Of a stretch of DNA of 51,816 nucleotides, positions 9,283-19,016 are shown one piece after another. The position numbers and the translations under genes are program-made. Each line of letters starts with the position of its first letter. Within the stretch, counting starts at the first letter, position 1. The notes below the pieces were generated by a model. It was given only the letters and a program-made list of their open reading frames with translations. It had not been told where the DNA came from and ran no database searches. Origin of the DNA: Myxococcota bacterium (GTDB lineage Bacteria; Myxococcota_A; Polyangia; JAAYKL01); NCBI GenBank assembly GCA_028278265.1, contig JANQET010000004.1, positions 1 to 51,816 on the forward strand, in the 5' to 3' direction.

Positions 9283-10362
9283 CTAGAGGTCGATGCCCTG
9301 CTCGTCAGCTTCGATGGGAATATCGACGATGAATATCATACAGTCCCGGTTGCCGAGTTTGGCGGTGGTTCTGTTGATTTGCTTTCCGTCTAAAAATACG
9401 TCGAATCTTTCGCCGAGGGAGGGGTTCACCAAAACATACATACCAGCAGAGGTGATGCCGTCTTTGTTGAAGCCGTTTCCGTCGGCATTGAGATAACGAA
9501 TCTTGGCGTTGGTGCTGCCCCCACCGGATTTGCGCAGCTCGGCACCGACAATCGGCTTGGCGCAGTCCACGTCAAATATACCCCCTATCGCGCCGCCCTT
9601 GTCGAGGAGATCCATGTACGGCTCCATCTCCGAGTCGTCCCGGAGCAGTGCCGACCATTTCTCCAAGCTGGCCTGTTTCACCAACAGGATGTCGTGACGA
9701 ATGAATCCCGGCGGCCAGGGGAGATCAGCGACTCCGCTGGCCGACAAAGCGTAGCCATCGTCTTCGTTGATGGCCAGCGCGACGTATCCGGTCGTCTCCA
9801 AGATGCCGGGTCGGTCGGCTAGCTTCTTGAACTTGCCATCGCTGCCGGAACTGACCGTGTCAGTGGGATTGGCATTGCAGCCCATCATCTCCAAGTTGGT
9901 GGCCCCATGAAGCTCGAGCTCCACGTTGGGCACCGGTTTTCTCGTTTCGAAGTCGATTGTCGTGCCGATTGCCACCATCTTGCTATCGTCTTCGACCTCT
10001 TCGCACTTACCGTCCGGGTCCGGTGTGACCTGTCGATAGCCGATACACAGCCCAGAATTGCAATTGGCATTGTTGTAGCAATACTCGCCGATTTGCGCTG
10101 AGCCATCCGGCGGACGGTCGTGAGGGTGATCGCCGCACTCATCGGTATCCGAGTCGGTGTCGCTGTCCGAATCGCTGTCCGTATCCCCGTCCGTATCGGC
10201 ATCGGTGTCCGAGTCCGTATCCCCGTCGGTGTCCCCATCGCTATCTGAGTCCGTATCGGCGTCTCCACCACTATCATCGGCGTCTCCACCATCGCACGCG
10301 GGCATCGAGAAAACCGCTGCGAGGAAAATGGCGATCCATAGTATCAACCCATTTCTGACCAT
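9283..10362 (-). CDS. Asp-rich-stalk lipoprotein of unknown function
   Basis: A 359-residue lipoprotein. The signal peptide ends in SMPAC (Cys 23). Residues 24-75 are an almost uninterrupted alternation of Asp with Ser, Thr, Gly or Ala, an acidic spacer between the lipid anchor and the folded part. A Cys-containing segment follows (ECGD, EYCYNNANCNSGLCIG, GKCEEV), recalling short disulfide-rich EGF-like or Dickkopf-like loops. The rest contains carboxypeptidase-regulatory-like beta segments: TTIDFETRKPVPNVELELHG and later GIFDVDCAKPIVGAELRKSG. No enzyme motif is seen. It is divergent from fadL, and both promoters carry the same candidate operator, suggesting shared control by the TetR-family protein at 12233. 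Confidence 0.75.
   Translation of the reverse strand: MVRNGLILWIAIFLAAVFSMPACDGGDADDSGGDADTDSDSDGDTDGDTDSDTDADTDGDTDSDSDSDTDSDTDECGDHPHDRPPDGSAQIGEYCYNNANCNSGLCIGYRQVTPDPDGKCEEVEDDSKMVAIGTTIDFETRKPVPNVELELHGATNLEMMGCNANPTDTVSSGSDGKFKKLADRPGILETTGYVALAINEDDGYALSASGVADLPWPPGFIRHDILLVKQASLEKWSALLRDDSEMEPYMDLLDKGGAIGGIFDVDCAKPIVGAELRKSGGGSTNAKIRYLNADGNGFNKDGITSAGMYVLVNPSLGERFDVFLDGKQINRTTAKLGNRDCMIFIVDIPIEADEQGIDL
10141..10293 (-). repeat. DNA repeat encoding the Asp-Ser/Asp-Thr tract
   Basis: Degenerate 6-bp units (GAC/GAT alternating with Ser, Thr, Gly or Ala codons) run for about 150 bp inside the lipoprotein gene. On the plus strand this reads as repeated GTCCGAATC/GTATCCGAG-like words. It is a protein-coding low-complexity repeat. 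Confidence 0.85.
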
Positions 10363-10428
10363 TGCACACCTCCGGGATGTTTCGCGCCGTTCGGTTTGAA
10401 TTGCGCGTTGCTCAAATTGTGTTCTTGT

Positions 10429-10443
10429 CTATCATCTGCTAGA
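10429..10443. promoter_or_regulatory. Candidate TetR-family operator, copy 1
   Basis: CTATCATCTGCTAGA contains the imperfect dyad CTATCA-N2-TGCTAG. It lies at the predicted start of the minus-strand promoter of the Asp-rich lipoprotein gene. An inverted copy with 14 of 15 identical bases lies at 10596-10610 on the fadL promoter. Assignment to the TetR regulator at 12233 is inference. Confidence 0.45.
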
Positions 10444-10446
10444 TAA

Positions 10447-10475
10447 ATTTTCACAAACTGCCAAATGCCTGTCAA
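10447..10475 (-). promoter_or_regulatory. Putative sigma-70 promoter of the Asp-rich lipoprotein gene
   Basis: Read on the minus strand: TTGACA (10475-10470), a 17-bp spacer, then GAAAAT (10452-10447). The -35 is perfect and the -10 matches four of six positions. The start would fall near 10440, beside operator copy 1. Confidence 0.4.
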
Positions 10476-10583
10476 GCACTTTTTCCAGTGTTCCGCTTGC
10501 TGGAGGCGCTCTATTTAAGGATTAAATAAAGACAACACGTAATAATATAGCGGTGCTGTTGCGTTTTCTGGCGGTTGTTGGTG

Positions 10584-10613
10584 TTGACAGCTCTGTCTAG
10601 CAGTTGATAGAAT
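10584..10613 (+). promoter_or_regulatory. Sigma-70 promoter of the fadL-fad operon
   Basis: TTGACA (10584-10589), an 18-bp spacer and TAGAAT (10608-10613) give a strong sigma-70 match. The start would be near 10620, with AGGTGA at 10631-10636 and ATG at 10643. Operator copy 2 overlaps the spacer and the -10. Confidence 0.6.
10596..10610. promoter_or_regulatory. Candidate TetR-family operator, copy 2
   Basis: TCTAGCAGTTGATAG is the inverted near-copy of the site at 10429-10443 and contains the dyad CTAGCA-N2-TGATAG. It overlaps the spacer and -10 box of the fadL promoter, a classic repression position. A smaller dyad, GACAGCTCTGTC (10586-10597), overlaps the -35. Confidence 0.5.
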
Positions 10614-10642
10614 ATGGCTGAGCAATCGGTAGGTGACTGAAC

Positions 10643-12229
10643 ATGCATGAGCAAAATTTCACAGGTACGAAGATGGGTACAGAGATGGTCAGAATTCGAC
10701 AATCATTGATCATTGTCGGATGGGTGAGCATCTGCGTTTTGTTGATTCCGGCAAACGTTAGCGCCGGGGGTTTGTTTTACCCGGATGTGGGCACAGTAGC
10801 CCTGGGCAGGGGGTCCGCCTTTGTCGCGCGGGCCGATACACTCGGCGCCTTTTACTACAATCCCGCCGGGCTCTCCAAGAGCAAGGGCATCCATCTGCTG
10901 CTCGGTGGAAATTTGAATGATCTCAACGTGGACTTTCAGCGCCGGGGTGCGGCAGAAGAAGGGGAGGGGCTCGACGGAGAGTGGTTCCCCCTCGACGACC
11001 GTTATTTTTTCGACCCCGATGATCCCGATAATTTTTTGGGCGTCGGCAATCCCCAATTGGACTACTCAAATGGTGTGGAAGATCCGCAGGATTTTGGTTC
11101 AGTCTCCCAACAAACCCCGTTGATCATCAATTCCGTGACCGCCATCGCCAGCTGGGGAGACGCCTTTGCCGTGGAAGGCCTGGCTCTCGCCCTGGGACTG
11201 TTCGCTCCCTCTGGCTATACCAAACACCGCTATGATCCGGACGGGCCCCAACGGTACGCCATTCGTGAATTGAACAGCACCATCATCTACCCCGGATTTG
11301 GGATCTCCTACGCCTTTAACCGCTATTTTCAACTCGGTGTGGTCCTGCTCAACGGCATGGCCTTCCTCAGCAAATCCCAGGCCAGTCGATTGGTCCCCAC
11401 TCCCGGCGATACTCACTACAATGAGGATGCCGGTGGGGATGCCTCGTTGAGCCTCGAGTTCAAGGATATGTCGATGGTGACCGGCATCATCGGCGTGCTC
11501 TCCCACCCGGTCGACTGGTTGGAGGTTGGGGTCTCGGTAAAATTGCCGGTCACAATGGAGGCCGAGGGGACGGTTGACTACACCGCTCCAGAAGATGACT
11601 ATCCGGACGCGGTCTCTGTGGAGGGACACAACAATGTGGTGGTCAAGCAGCGCTTTCCATGGATGGTGACCACCGGGCTGCGCTACATTCACCGCCTGTT
11701 CGATATTGAACTGGATTTTGTCTGGGAAAACTGGCGTTCCTATGAGTCGATTGATATTGAGTTGGATTTGATTATCGATCTCGATGATGATCCTGATACA
11801 CCGGACAATGAGATTCCCGATACCTATGTGCCCAAAAACTTTCGCGACACATACTCGATTCGGCTGGGCAGCGACATCAATGTCCTGCCTGAGCATTTGA
11901 TCGTTCGCCTCGGCTGGTTCTATCAATCTTCGGCCTATCCGGAAAACAACAGCACTTTTTCGCTCGATTTTCCCTACGGCGAGCAGTTCGGCCTGACCTT
12001 CGGCCTGACCTGGCACGCCTTCGACTTTGTCGATTTGAACCTCGCCTATGCCCATATCTTTCAGCCGACCGTAACGGTGACCGAGGGGATCCTGCAGCAA
12101 TCCTCGGGCACCCGGGCTGACATCCTCGGGGACGGCAGCGTGATGCTGCCACTGGGCAACACGGTGAACAACGGTACCTACGACGTGAATTTGAATATCT
12201 TTTCCGCGTCGGTGAAAGCGCATTTTTAA
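10643..12229 (+). CDS. fadL: FadL/OmpP1/TodX-family outer-membrane fatty-acid transporter
   Basis: A 528-residue outer-membrane beta-barrel. The signal peptide core is SLIIVGWVSICVLLIPANVSA. The mature N-terminus GGLFYPDVGTVALGRGSAFVARADTLGAFYYNPAGLS is the family signature (the N-terminal hatch with NPAGL). Amphipathic strands follow, and the protein ends in Phe (KAHF), as barrels do. FadL proteins admit long-chain fatty acids and other hydrophobic molecules. Start choice: ATG 10643 has AGGTGA six bases upstream; ATG 10673 or 10685 would give a shorter n-region. It is the first gene of an apparent operon: the TetR gene starts three bases after its stop, followed by the beta-oxidation genes. 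This context makes fatty-acid uptake the likely role. Confidence 0.88.
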   Translation: MHEQNFTGTKMGTEMVRIRQSLIIVGWVSICVLLIPANVSAGGLFYPDVGTVALGRGSAFVARADTLGAFYYNPAGLSKSKGIHLLLGGNLNDLNVDFQRRGAAEEGEGLDGEWFPLDDRYFFDPDDPDNFLGVGNPQLDYSNGVEDPQDFGSVSQQTPLIINSVTAIASWGDAFAVEGLALALGLFAPSGYTKHRYDPDGPQRYAIRELNSTIIYPGFGISYAFNRYFQLGVVLLNGMAFLSKSQASRLVPTPGDTHYNEDAGGDASLSLEFKDMSMVTGIIGVLSHPVDWLEVGVSVKLPVTMEAEGTVDYTAPEDDYPDAVSVEGHNNVVVKQRFPWMVTTGLRYIHRLFDIELDFVWENWRSYESIDIELDLIIDLDDDPDTPDNEIPDTYVPKNFRDTYSIRLGSDINVLPEHLIVRLGWFYQSSAYPENNSTFSLDFPYGEQFGLTFGLTWHAFDFVDLNLAYAHIFQPTVTVTEGILQQSSGTRADILGDGSVMLPLGNTVNNGTYDVNLNIFSASVKAHF

Positions 12230-12232
12230 GTC

Positions 12233-12865
12233 ATGAAATCGCACCAGAACAATCGGCCCTCAGAGGTCAGGCAGCGGATTCTGGTCGAGGCGGTCCGCCT
12301 CTTTGCCCAAAACGGATTCGAGGGGACCTCCATTAGAGCCGTGGCCGATGCCGTGGGGATCAAGAATCCCTCCCTGCTCTATTACTTCGGCTCCAAGGAG
12401 CAACTGCTCGAAGCGGTGGTCGACGATCTACTGGAACACTGGAAAAGCGAGTTGCCCCAGCTGATATCGAAGTCCACCAACAGCCGGGAGCGCTTTGCCT
12501 CCCTCGTCGAATCGGTGGTGGCATTTTTTCTCGAGGATCAGAACCGGGCCCGCCTGTTCATTCGCGAAATGTTGGATCGGCCCGCCGAGCTGGGCGCGCG
12601 TATCCGCGAGCAACTCGGCCCGTGGATCGGCCTCATCTCCGACTATATCAACCTGGGCAAGGAACGGGGCACGATCAAGTCGACCGTCGATGCCGAGTAT
12701 TATATCTTTCAGGTGATTTTGATCGTGGCGGGTACGGTGACCCTCTCCTCCGCCGCGCAAGCCGTTTCGCCAGAGGGAAGCCAGTCCTCGATGACCATGA
12801 CCGAGGGCGTTGTTCGTGCAACTTGGGATTTGTTGTTTGTCAAACCGTACAGCTCGATCCACTGA
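12233..12865 (+). CDS. TetR-family transcriptional regulator, FadR-type by context
   Basis: A 210-residue TetR regulator. The N-terminal helix-turn-helix is complete: ILVEAVRLFAQNGFEGTSIR, AVADAVGIKNPSLLYYFGSK and the EQLLEAV helix. The C-terminal ligand domain is helical and less conserved, as expected. It lies between fadL and fadN, with 3 bp and 11 bp gaps, so it is autoregulated if it binds the fadL promoter. In B. subtilis a TetR-type FadR represses the fadNAE genes and is released by acyl-CoA; this gene resembles that arrangement, but orthology cannot be shown from sequence reading alone. Candidate operators are the two dyads at 10429-10443 and 10596-10610. Confidence 0.88.
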   Translation: MKSHQNNRPSEVRQRILVEAVRLFAQNGFEGTSIRAVADAVGIKNPSLLYYFGSKEQLLEAVVDDLLEHWKSELPQLISKSTNSRERFASLVESVVAFFLEDQNRARLFIREMLDRPAELGARIREQLGPWIGLISDYINLGKERGTIKSTVDAEYYIFQVILIVAGTVTLSSAAQAVSPEGSQSSMTMTEGVVRATWDLLFVKPYSSIH

Positions 12866-12876
12866 GGAGGTGTTCA

Positions 12877-15309
12877 ATGCAGCAAGCGATTCAAAAAGCT
12901 GGGGTCATAGGCGCCGGGGTGATGGGAGCTACTATCGCCGCCCAGCTGGCCAATGTGGGGATCGAAACCCTGCTCCTCGATATAGTCCCCCCCAAGGGCC
13001 CCACCGAGGAGGACCTGGCCAACGGCATTACCGCCGATAGCCCTAAATTCCGCAACCGTCTAGCCCAGGCAGGGGTCGACACCGCGCTGAAATCCAAGCC
13101 GGCGTCGTTTTACCTCGCCGATAACAAAGAGCTCATCACCGTCGGCAACCTGGAAGACGATCTGGCGAAACTCGGGGAGGTGGACTGGATTATCGAGGTC
13201 GTGGTCGAACGGCTCGATATCAAACAGTCGGTGTTCGAGAAAATCGAAACGATTCTCAAGCCCGGTATTATCGTCTCTTCCAATACGTCGGGCATTTCTG
13301 CAGCGGCGATGTGCGAGGGGCGATCGGAGCTGTTTCGTCAGCAGTTCGCGATTACCCACTTCTTCAATCCCCCGCGCTACTTGAAGCTGCTCGAAATCGT
13401 GCCCGGGCCGGACACCCTCCCCGAGGTGCTCGACTCCCTGGCCGAAACCTGTGAGAAGCGGGTCGGCAAGGGGATTATCTATGTCAAGGACACACCGAAC
13501 TTTGTGGCCAATCGGCTCGGCGTGTTCGGCATGTACAGCACGATCCGCGCCATGATGGACCTGGGTATGAGCGTGGAAACTGTCGACAAGCTCACCGGAC
13601 CGATCATCGGTCACCCCAAGAGCGCCACCTTCCGCACCGCCGATCTGGTCGGGCTCGACACCCTGGTTCACGTGGCGAACAACGTGTACGACGGGGTTCC
13701 CGAGGATGACCAGCGGGAGATGTTTGCCACCCCGGAGCTCATCACCAAGATGATCGACAAGCAACTGTTGGGGCAGAAGACCAAGCAGGGGTTTTACAAG
13801 AAGAGCAAGGACGAGCAGGGCAAGCGGGTCTTCCTGTCCATCGATTACAATACCCTGGAGTACACCCCCAAAGAGAAGGTCAAATTGGCCTCCCTGGCCA
13901 CGGCCAAGTCGATGAGCGGCCCGGAGCGGATCAAGGCGCTGTTCTACGCCGACGATCTGGCCGGACAGTTCACCTTCAGAACCACCACCGAGGGACTGAT
14001 TTACACGGCCAAGCGGCTCGGTGACATTGCCGATGATATCCTGACCATCGACAATGCGCTGAAGTGGGGCTACTTCTGGAAGTCTGGACCCTTCGAGACC
14101 TGGGACGCCCTGGGTCTGGCCAAGTCCACGGCCAAGATGAAGGAGGCGGGCTATACCATTCCCGCCTGGGTCGAGGAACTGCTCGCTTCAGGCAAGGAGT
14201 CATTCTACAAAACCGTCAAAGGGGCGCTGCACTATTACGATCTCGACACCAAAGACTATCGACCCGCCCCGACCAAGCCAGGCGTGATCCTGCTGCCCTC
14301 GCTCAAGGAGCAGGAGAAGAAAATCGCCGGCAACGCCGGGGCATCCCTGGTCGACATCGGCGATGGGGTGGCCTGTCTGGAGTTCCATTCAAAGATGAAC
14401 TCCATCGGCGAAGACACCATCCGCATGATGCACCAGGCGGGCCAGATCGTCAGCAAAGATTTCGACGGATTGGTGATTGCCAACCACGGCACCAATTTCT
14501 CGGTCGGGGCCAACCTGGCGATGGTGCTGTTCGCGGCCCAGGAGGAGGAGTGGGAGGAGTTGGAGTTTGCGGTCAAGGCGTTGCAGGACGTGCTGATGTT
14601 CCTCAAATACCTCGACAAACCGGTCGTCGCCGCGCCGGCCGGGCTCACCCTGGGCGGTGGCGCGGAGATCTGCATGGCTGCGGATCGGGTGCGCTTTGCC
14701 GCGGAGACCTACTTCGGACTGATCGAGGTCGGCGTAGGGGTCATCCCGGCCGGGGGCGGAACCAAGGAGCTGTTGATCCGCAACACCGAGCACCTGTTCA
14801 AAGTGAAAAAGGGCGGGCTTTACCCCAAGCAGATCGACATGACCCCGTTTTTGGCCCGCGCCTTTGAGACCATCGCCATGGCCAAGGTGGCGGTGTCCGG
14901 CCCGGAGGCCATTGCCCATGGTTACCTGCGGTCGACCGATCGGATGACCGTCAACCGGGACTACCAAATCGAAGACGCCAAGCGAACCGTGCAGGCGATG
15001 AACCTGGAGGGCTATCATCCGGGGCGACCACGGACCAACATCCGCCTGGCCGGGGAGAACACCCTGGCGCTGATGAAGCTCGGGCTGTGGTCCCTGCACA
15101 AGGCGGGCTATATTCTCGATCACGATTTGACCGTCTCGACCAAGGTGGCCCACGTCCTGTGCGGGGGCAACGTACTCGAAGGGACCGAAGTGGACGAGCA
15201 GTACGTCCTCGACCTGGAGCGCGAGGCGTTCATGAGTCTTTGTGGTGAACCCAAAACCCAAGCCCGGATGCAGCACATGCTGGAGAAGAGCAAGCCGCTG
15301 AGGAACTAG
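12877..15309 (+). CDS. fadN: FadN-like 3-hydroxyacyl-CoA dehydrogenase / enoyl-CoA hydratase
   Basis: An 810-residue bifunctional beta-oxidation enzyme. The N-terminal NAD-binding fold has GAGVMG at residues 12-17. The dehydrogenase region shows [19 protein letters not shown] with the catalytic His, then two C-terminal dehydrogenase helical domains. A crotonase domain follows from about residue 485, with the oxyanion-hole region NFSVGANL and both catalytic Glu contexts ([12 protein letters not shown] and [16 protein letters not shown]). The order dehydrogenase-then-hydratase is that of B. subtilis FadN, opposite to E. coli FadB. GAGGAGG at 12864-12870 sits well before ATG 12877; an upstream in-frame extension would overlap the TetR gene and is rejected. 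It hydrates enoyl-CoA and oxidises 3-hydroxyacyl-CoA. Confidence 0.92.
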   Translation: MQQAIQKAGVIGAGVMGATIAAQLANVGIETLLLDIVPPKGPTEEDLANGITADSPKFRNRLAQAGVDTALKSKPASFYLADNKELITVGNLEDDLAKLGEVDWIIEVVVERLDIKQSVFEKIETILKPGIIVSSNTSGISAAAMCEGRSELFRQQFAITHFFNPPRYLKLLEIVPGPDTLPEVLDSLAETCEKRVGKGIIYVKDTPNFVANRLGVFGMYSTIRAMMDLGMSVETVDKLTGPIIGHPKSATFRTADLVGLDTLVHVANNVYDGVPEDDQREMFATPELITKMIDKQLLGQKTKQGFYKKSKDEQGKRVFLSIDYNTLEYTPKEKVKLASLATAKSMSGPERIKALFYADDLAGQFTFRTTTEGLIYTAKRLGDIADDILTIDNALKWGYFWKSGPFETWDALGLAKSTAKMKEAGYTIPAWVEELLASGKESFYKTVKGALHYYDLDTKDYRPAPTKPGVILLPSLKEQEKKIAGNAGASLVDIGDGVACLEFHSKMNSIGEDTIRMMHQAGQIVSKDFDGLVIANHGTNFSVGANLAMVLFAAQEEEWEELEFAVKALQDVLMFLKYLDKPVVAAPAGLTLGGGAEICMAADRVRFAAETYFGLIEVGVGVIPAGGGTKELLIRNTEHLFKVKKGGLYPKQIDMTPFLARAFETIAMAKVAVSGPEAIAHGYLRSTDRMTVNRDYQIEDAKRTVQAMNLEGYHPGRPRTNIRLAGENTLALMKLGLWSLHKAGYILDHDLTVSTKVAHVLCGGNVLEGTEVDEQYVLDLEREAFMSLCGEPKTQARMQHMLEKSKPLRN

Positions 15310-15322
15310 GAAGGACAAGAAA

Positions 15323-16507
15323 ATGAAAGAAGCTGTTATTGTCGCCGCTTGTCGAACCGCCGGTGGTAAGGGTTCGCGCGGAACACTGAAGGACACTCGC
15401 CCGGAGAAGATGGGCTGCACCGTACTCGAGGAGCTGCGTAAGCGCGCCGGGGATCTCGACCCCGAGTTGATCGACGATGTGATTATCGGCACCTCCTTTC
15501 CCGAACACACCCAGGGGATGAACCTGGGCCGGCTGCTGGTGCTCTCCTGCGGCTGGCCGGACAGCATCGCCGGGATGACCGTCAATCGGTTCTGCTCCTC
15601 GGGATTGCAGTCGATCGCCATCGCCGCGGAGAAGATCATGTGCGGGTTCGGCGATGTGATGATCGCCGGCGGGGTGGAGAGCATGAGCCAGATTCCGATG
15701 GTCGGCATCTCCTGTTTTCCCAACCCGGATCTGGTCGAGAGCCGGCCCGGAGGCTTCACCGGAATGGGACAAACCGCAGAAAATGTGGCCCAGCGGGAAG
15801 AGATATCCAGGGAGCGCCAGGACGAATTCGCCGTCAAGAGCCACGCCAAGGCCGCTGCAGCGCAAGCAGCGGGCAAGTTCAACGACCAGATCGTGACCGT
15901 GATGGCCAAGCAACAACGCAAAATGGCCAACGGTCGCTACGAGCTGGTCGAAGAACCGTTTAGTGTGGATGAGGGGGTCCGGGCCGATACCACGATGGAG
16001 GGGCTGGCCAAGCTCAAGCCGGCGTTCTCGCCCACCGGATCGGTCACCGCGGGGAACTCGTCCCAGATGACCGACGCTGCTGCCGGGGTGTTGCTGATGT
16101 CCAAGGAGAGGGCCAAGGCGCTCGGCCTGAAGCCCCTGGCCACCTTTCGCAGCTATGCGGTCAAAGGGGTCAGTCCGGAGCTCATGGGGCTCGGTCCGAT
16201 CCAGGCGGTCCCCAAGGCGCTCGACTACGCCGGGGTGAGCCTCGACCAAATCGAGCTGATCGAGCTCAACGAGGCGTTCGCGGCCCAGGCGATCCCCTGC
16301 ATGGAACAGCTGGGATTATCGGAGGAGATCACCAACGTCAACGGCGGGGCGATCGCCCTGGGCCACCCGCTGGGGTGCACCGGCTCGAAGCTGACCACCC
16401 AATTGATTTACGAAATGCACGCGCGGCAGTTGCGCTTCGGCATGGTCACGATGTGCGTCGGCTTGGGCATGGGGGCAGCGGGCATCTTTGAGGTTGAACA
16501 GTACTAG
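15323..16507 (+). CDS. fadA: Acetyl-CoA acyltransferase (3-ketoacyl-CoA thiolase)
   Basis: A 394-residue thiolase, the usual family length. The nucleophilic Cys 91 lies in NRFCSSGLQ. The C-terminal catalytic residues are His 348 in [16 protein letters not shown] and Cys 378 in [20 protein letters not shown] is also intact. It cleaves 3-ketoacyl-CoA to acetyl-CoA and a shortened acyl-CoA, the last step of each beta-oxidation round. It starts 13 bp after fadN behind a GGAAGGAC site, so the two are certainly co-transcribed. The tight pairing with fadN points to a catabolic thiolase. Confidence 0.93.
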   Translation: MKEAVIVAACRTAGGKGSRGTLKDTRPEKMGCTVLEELRKRAGDLDPELIDDVIIGTSFPEHTQGMNLGRLLVLSCGWPDSIAGMTVNRFCSSGLQSIAIAAEKIMCGFGDVMIAGGVESMSQIPMVGISCFPNPDLVESRPGGFTGMGQTAENVAQREEISRERQDEFAVKSHAKAAAAQAAGKFNDQIVTVMAKQQRKMANGRYELVEEPFSVDEGVRADTTMEGLAKLKPAFSPTGSVTAGNSSQMTDAAAGVLLMSKERAKALGLKPLATFRSYAVKGVSPELMGLGPIQAVPKALDYAGVSLDQIELIELNEAFAAQAIPCMEQLGLSEEITNVNGGAIALGHPLGCTGSKLTTQLIYEMHARQLRFGMVTMCVGLGMGAAGIFEVEQY

Positions 16508-16514
16508 CGAAACG

Positions 16515-16536
16515 CCGCTTCAATCGACAGAAGCGG
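16515..16536 (+). other. Hairpin between fadA and fadE
   Basis: CCGCTTC (16515-16521), an 8-nt loop and GAAGCGG (16530-16536) form a perfect 7-bp stem. No U-tract follows, so a processing or stabilising hairpin is as likely as a partial terminator. Confidence 0.35.
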
Positions 16537-16609
16537 GGCAAAGGCGCTTGGAAAATGGCTTAGGTGTTGTAGAATTTAGTCACCACCAAAAGTCGAGGAG
16601 GACAAATAA

Positions 16610-18400
16610 ATGACCGAACCGAAGATCTACAAGGGCGGCGAGTTCCTGATCACGGATACAGACCCGAACGATGTGTTCACCCCCGAGGATTTCACCAAAG
16701 AGCACCGGATGATTTACGAGACCGCGATGGATTTCGTCAAAAACGAGGTCTGGCCGGTCAACGAGCAGCTCAACGAAAAGGACGAGGAGGTGCACCGCAA
16801 GGTTCACGCCAAGGCCGGCGAGCTGGGCTTGCTCAGCACCGACATCCCCGAGGAGTACGGGGGGATGGGCCTCGACAAGGCGAGCACCACCTGTGCCGGC
16901 GATGCGTTGGGCCGGGCCGCCTCCTACGCGGTGACCCACGGCGCCCACACCGGTATCGCCACACTACCCATCGTCTATTTCGGCAATGAGGAGCAAAAGA
17001 AGAAGTACCTGCCCAAGCTCGCTTCAGGGGAGTGGGTCGGTTCGTACTGCCTCACCGAACCCTCTGCCGGGTCGGACGCCCTCTCCGGCACAACCCGGGC
17101 CGAACTGACCGAGGATGGGAAGCATTATATCTTGAACGGCGAGAAAATTTTCATCACCAACGCCGGCTGGGCCCAGACCTTTGTGGTCTACGCCAAGGTC
17201 AATGACGAAGAGTTCACCGGTTTCATCGTAGAGCGGGACACCCCCGGTCTCACCCTCGGCGCTGAGGAAAAAAAGCTGGGCGGGCAGGGGTCGTCCACCC
17301 GATCGGTGATCCTAGAGGATGTGAAGGTGCCGATTGAAAATGTGCTGTTCGAGGTGGGCAAGGGGCACAAAATCGCCTTCGGTGTGCTCAACCTGGGGCG
17401 CTGGAAGCTCGGTGCCGCCACCACCGGCGGGGCCAAGGAGTGCCTCAGCCAAGCCATCGTCTACGCCAACGGTCGGGAGCAGTTCGGCGTGCCGATCAGC
17501 TCCTTTGGCATGATCAAGAACAAGATCGCCAATCTCGTGGTGCGGTGTTATGTCAGCGAGGCGATTCAGTACCGCCTGGCCGGCCTGTTCGACGCCAAGT
17601 TGGCCACCCTCGATGAGGCGGCCAAGAAGAGCGGCACCGAGAACTCCAAGGTGATCGACGAGTACGCCACCGAGTGTTCCATCTCCAAGGTCTACGGCTC
17701 CGAGTGTCTCGATGAGTGTGTCGATGAATGGGTGCAGATCCTCGGCGGCTACGGCTACAGTGCCGAGTATCCGGCAGAACAGGCTTTTCGCGACGCGCGG
17801 ATCAACCGCATCTGGGAAGGGACCAACGAGATCAACCGGTTGCTCGTACCGGGCACCCTGTTCAAACGGGCGATGCAGGGGCGGCTCAACCTGCTCGGCG
17901 CATCAAAGGACGTCGCTTCGTTTATTATGGGCTACTCCCCGTTGGCGGTGGAGCTGCCCCCCGGACCGCTGGGGTTGCAGCAGAACCTGGTGAAGATGAG
18001 CAAGAAGCTGACCCTGATGGTTGCCGGCCTGGCCGCGCAGAAATTCATGACCGCCCTGGAGCAGGAGCAGGAAGTGCTGGAGTTGATCGCCGACATGGTG
18101 ATTGAGACATTCGCCATGGAGAGCGGCCTGATGCGCGCGCTCAAAGCAGTGGACAACCAAGACGAGGACAAGGCCCGCTACCATGTGGCTGCGGTCCAGG
18201 TCTACGTCGACCGCACCATTCCCAAATTGGAAAACTGGGCCAAGCAGTTGCTGGCCTATGTCGAGGAAGGGGACATGCTGCGCACCCAACTGGCCGCGGT
18301 GAAGAAGTTGGCCCGGTACCAACCGATTGATGCGATCACCTTGCGGCGGGAGCTGGCTGATCGAGCGATCGATCTCGAGGCATATCCCTTCATCATTTGA
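16610..18400 (+). CDS. fadE: FadE-like acyl-CoA dehydrogenase
   Basis: A 596-residue flavin-dependent acyl-CoA dehydrogenase of the long type found in fadNAE operons (about 590 residues). The N-terminal helical domain starts with FTKEHRMIYETAMDFV. The FAD and substrate region is CLTEPSAGSDALSGTT, with IFITNAGWAQTFVVYAKV after it. The catalytic Glu lies in IWEGTNEINRLLVPGTLF. About 170 extra C-terminal residues form a helical domain (residues about 430-596), as in VLCAD-like enzymes. It introduces the trans-2 double bond and needs an electron-transfer partner not encoded nearby. The 102-bp gap after fadA holds a hairpin, and a TAGAAT-like box at about 16571 could be a weak internal promoter. 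AGGAGG precedes the start. Confidence 0.93.
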   Translation: MTEPKIYKGGEFLITDTDPNDVFTPEDFTKEHRMIYETAMDFVKNEVWPVNEQLNEKDEEVHRKVHAKAGELGLLSTDIPEEYGGMGLDKASTTCAGDALGRAASYAVTHGAHTGIATLPIVYFGNEEQKKKYLPKLASGEWVGSYCLTEPSAGSDALSGTTRAELTEDGKHYILNGEKIFITNAGWAQTFVVYAKVNDEEFTGFIVERDTPGLTLGAEEKKLGGQGSSTRSVILEDVKVPIENVLFEVGKGHKIAFGVLNLGRWKLGAATTGGAKECLSQAIVYANGREQFGVPISSFGMIKNKIANLVVRCYVSEAIQYRLAGLFDAKLATLDEAAKKSGTENSKVIDEYATECSISKVYGSECLDECVDEWVQILGGYGYSAEYPAEQAFRDARINRIWEGTNEINRLLVPGTLFKRAMQGRLNLLGASKDVASFIMGYSPLAVELPPGPLGLQQNLVKMSKKLTLMVAGLAAQKFMTALEQEQEVLELIADMVIETFAMESGLMRALKAVDNQDEDKARYHVAAVQVYVDRTIPKLENWAKQLLAYVEEGDMLRTQLAAVKKLARYQPIDAITLRRELADRAIDLEAYPFII

Positions 18401-18440
18401 GAGCTAGCCTGCAACCCTGAAGAAAAGGAGTGAACCCAGG

Positions 18441-19016
18441 ATGATTCAGTTCAATGTGTCCCACGATATTGCCCTCGATGAGTTCTTCGACGTGCATGTG
18501 CTCCAGCATTTCGAGACGAGCACGGCAGGGTCCGATGTCTCTTCGATGATGGGCAAGGAGTTTACCTTGCAGTACGAGGTGGGTGAAGCCAAGTACGGCT
18601 TGCGCATCAAAGACGGCAACAAGTTCGAATCTGTAAAAGGGGGTATCGAAGGACCGATGTTGCGCCTGCACATGGAAGAGTTGAACTGGCGCGACTATAT
18701 CTCGGGACGGGCAGACCTGGGGCTCGACAATTTCATCGATCCCACCTCCCTTCTCGATCCCAAGCGGTTCGACAAGCTCAGCGGTATGGAGGGGACCCTG
18801 TTTCTCAAGCTCAACCGGGACGGGGAAACCGTCGTGGCGACGATCACCTTCAACAACGAGCCGGCGCCGTCGGCCACGCTCAAGCTAAAACTGGATGACT
18901 GGCTCGCCCTGCAGCAGGGCCAAACCAGTGCCACCAAATTGTTGATGACCGGCAAAATCAGCGCCGGTGGCGATCTGGGTCTGATCACCAAGTGCCAGTC
19001 GTTGATCAAACGATGA
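18441..19016 (+). CDS. SCP2 sterol-transfer-family protein
   Basis: A 191-residue protein whose C-terminal 110 residues look like an SCP2 lipid-transfer domain: GTLFLKLNRDGETVVATITF, APSATLKLKLDDWLALQQGQ, and KLLMTGKISAGGDLGLITK, the last being the family's typical G-(K/R)-(I/L)-x-x-x-G-D segment. The N-terminal 80 residues have no recognised match. SCP2 proteins bind acyl-CoAs and other lipids, fitting a place between acyl-CoA dehydrogenase and acyl-CoA ligase. No signal peptide is visible, so it is probably cytosolic. Its TGA overlaps the ATG of the next gene (ATGA at 19013-19016), indicating translational coupling. Confidence 0.78.
   Translation: MIQFNVSHDIALDEFFDVHVLQHFETSTAGSDVSSMMGKEFTLQYEVGEAKYGLRIKDGNKFESVKGGIEGPMLRLHMEELNWRDYISGRADLGLDNFIDPTSLLDPKRFDKLSGMEGTLFLKLNRDGETVVATITFNNEPAPSATLKLKLDDWLALQQGQTSATKLLMTGKISAGGDLGLITKCQSLIKR

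Noticed and set aside
12622..12876. In-frame N-terminal extension of fadN
   Set aside because: It would overlap the TetR gene, while GAGGAGG before ATG 12877 and the Rossmann motif at the usual distance fix the start.
14389..15930. 513-residue antisense frame across fadN and fadA
   Set aside because: It crosses the junction of two well-supported genes, has low-complexity composition, and no ribosome site or homology.
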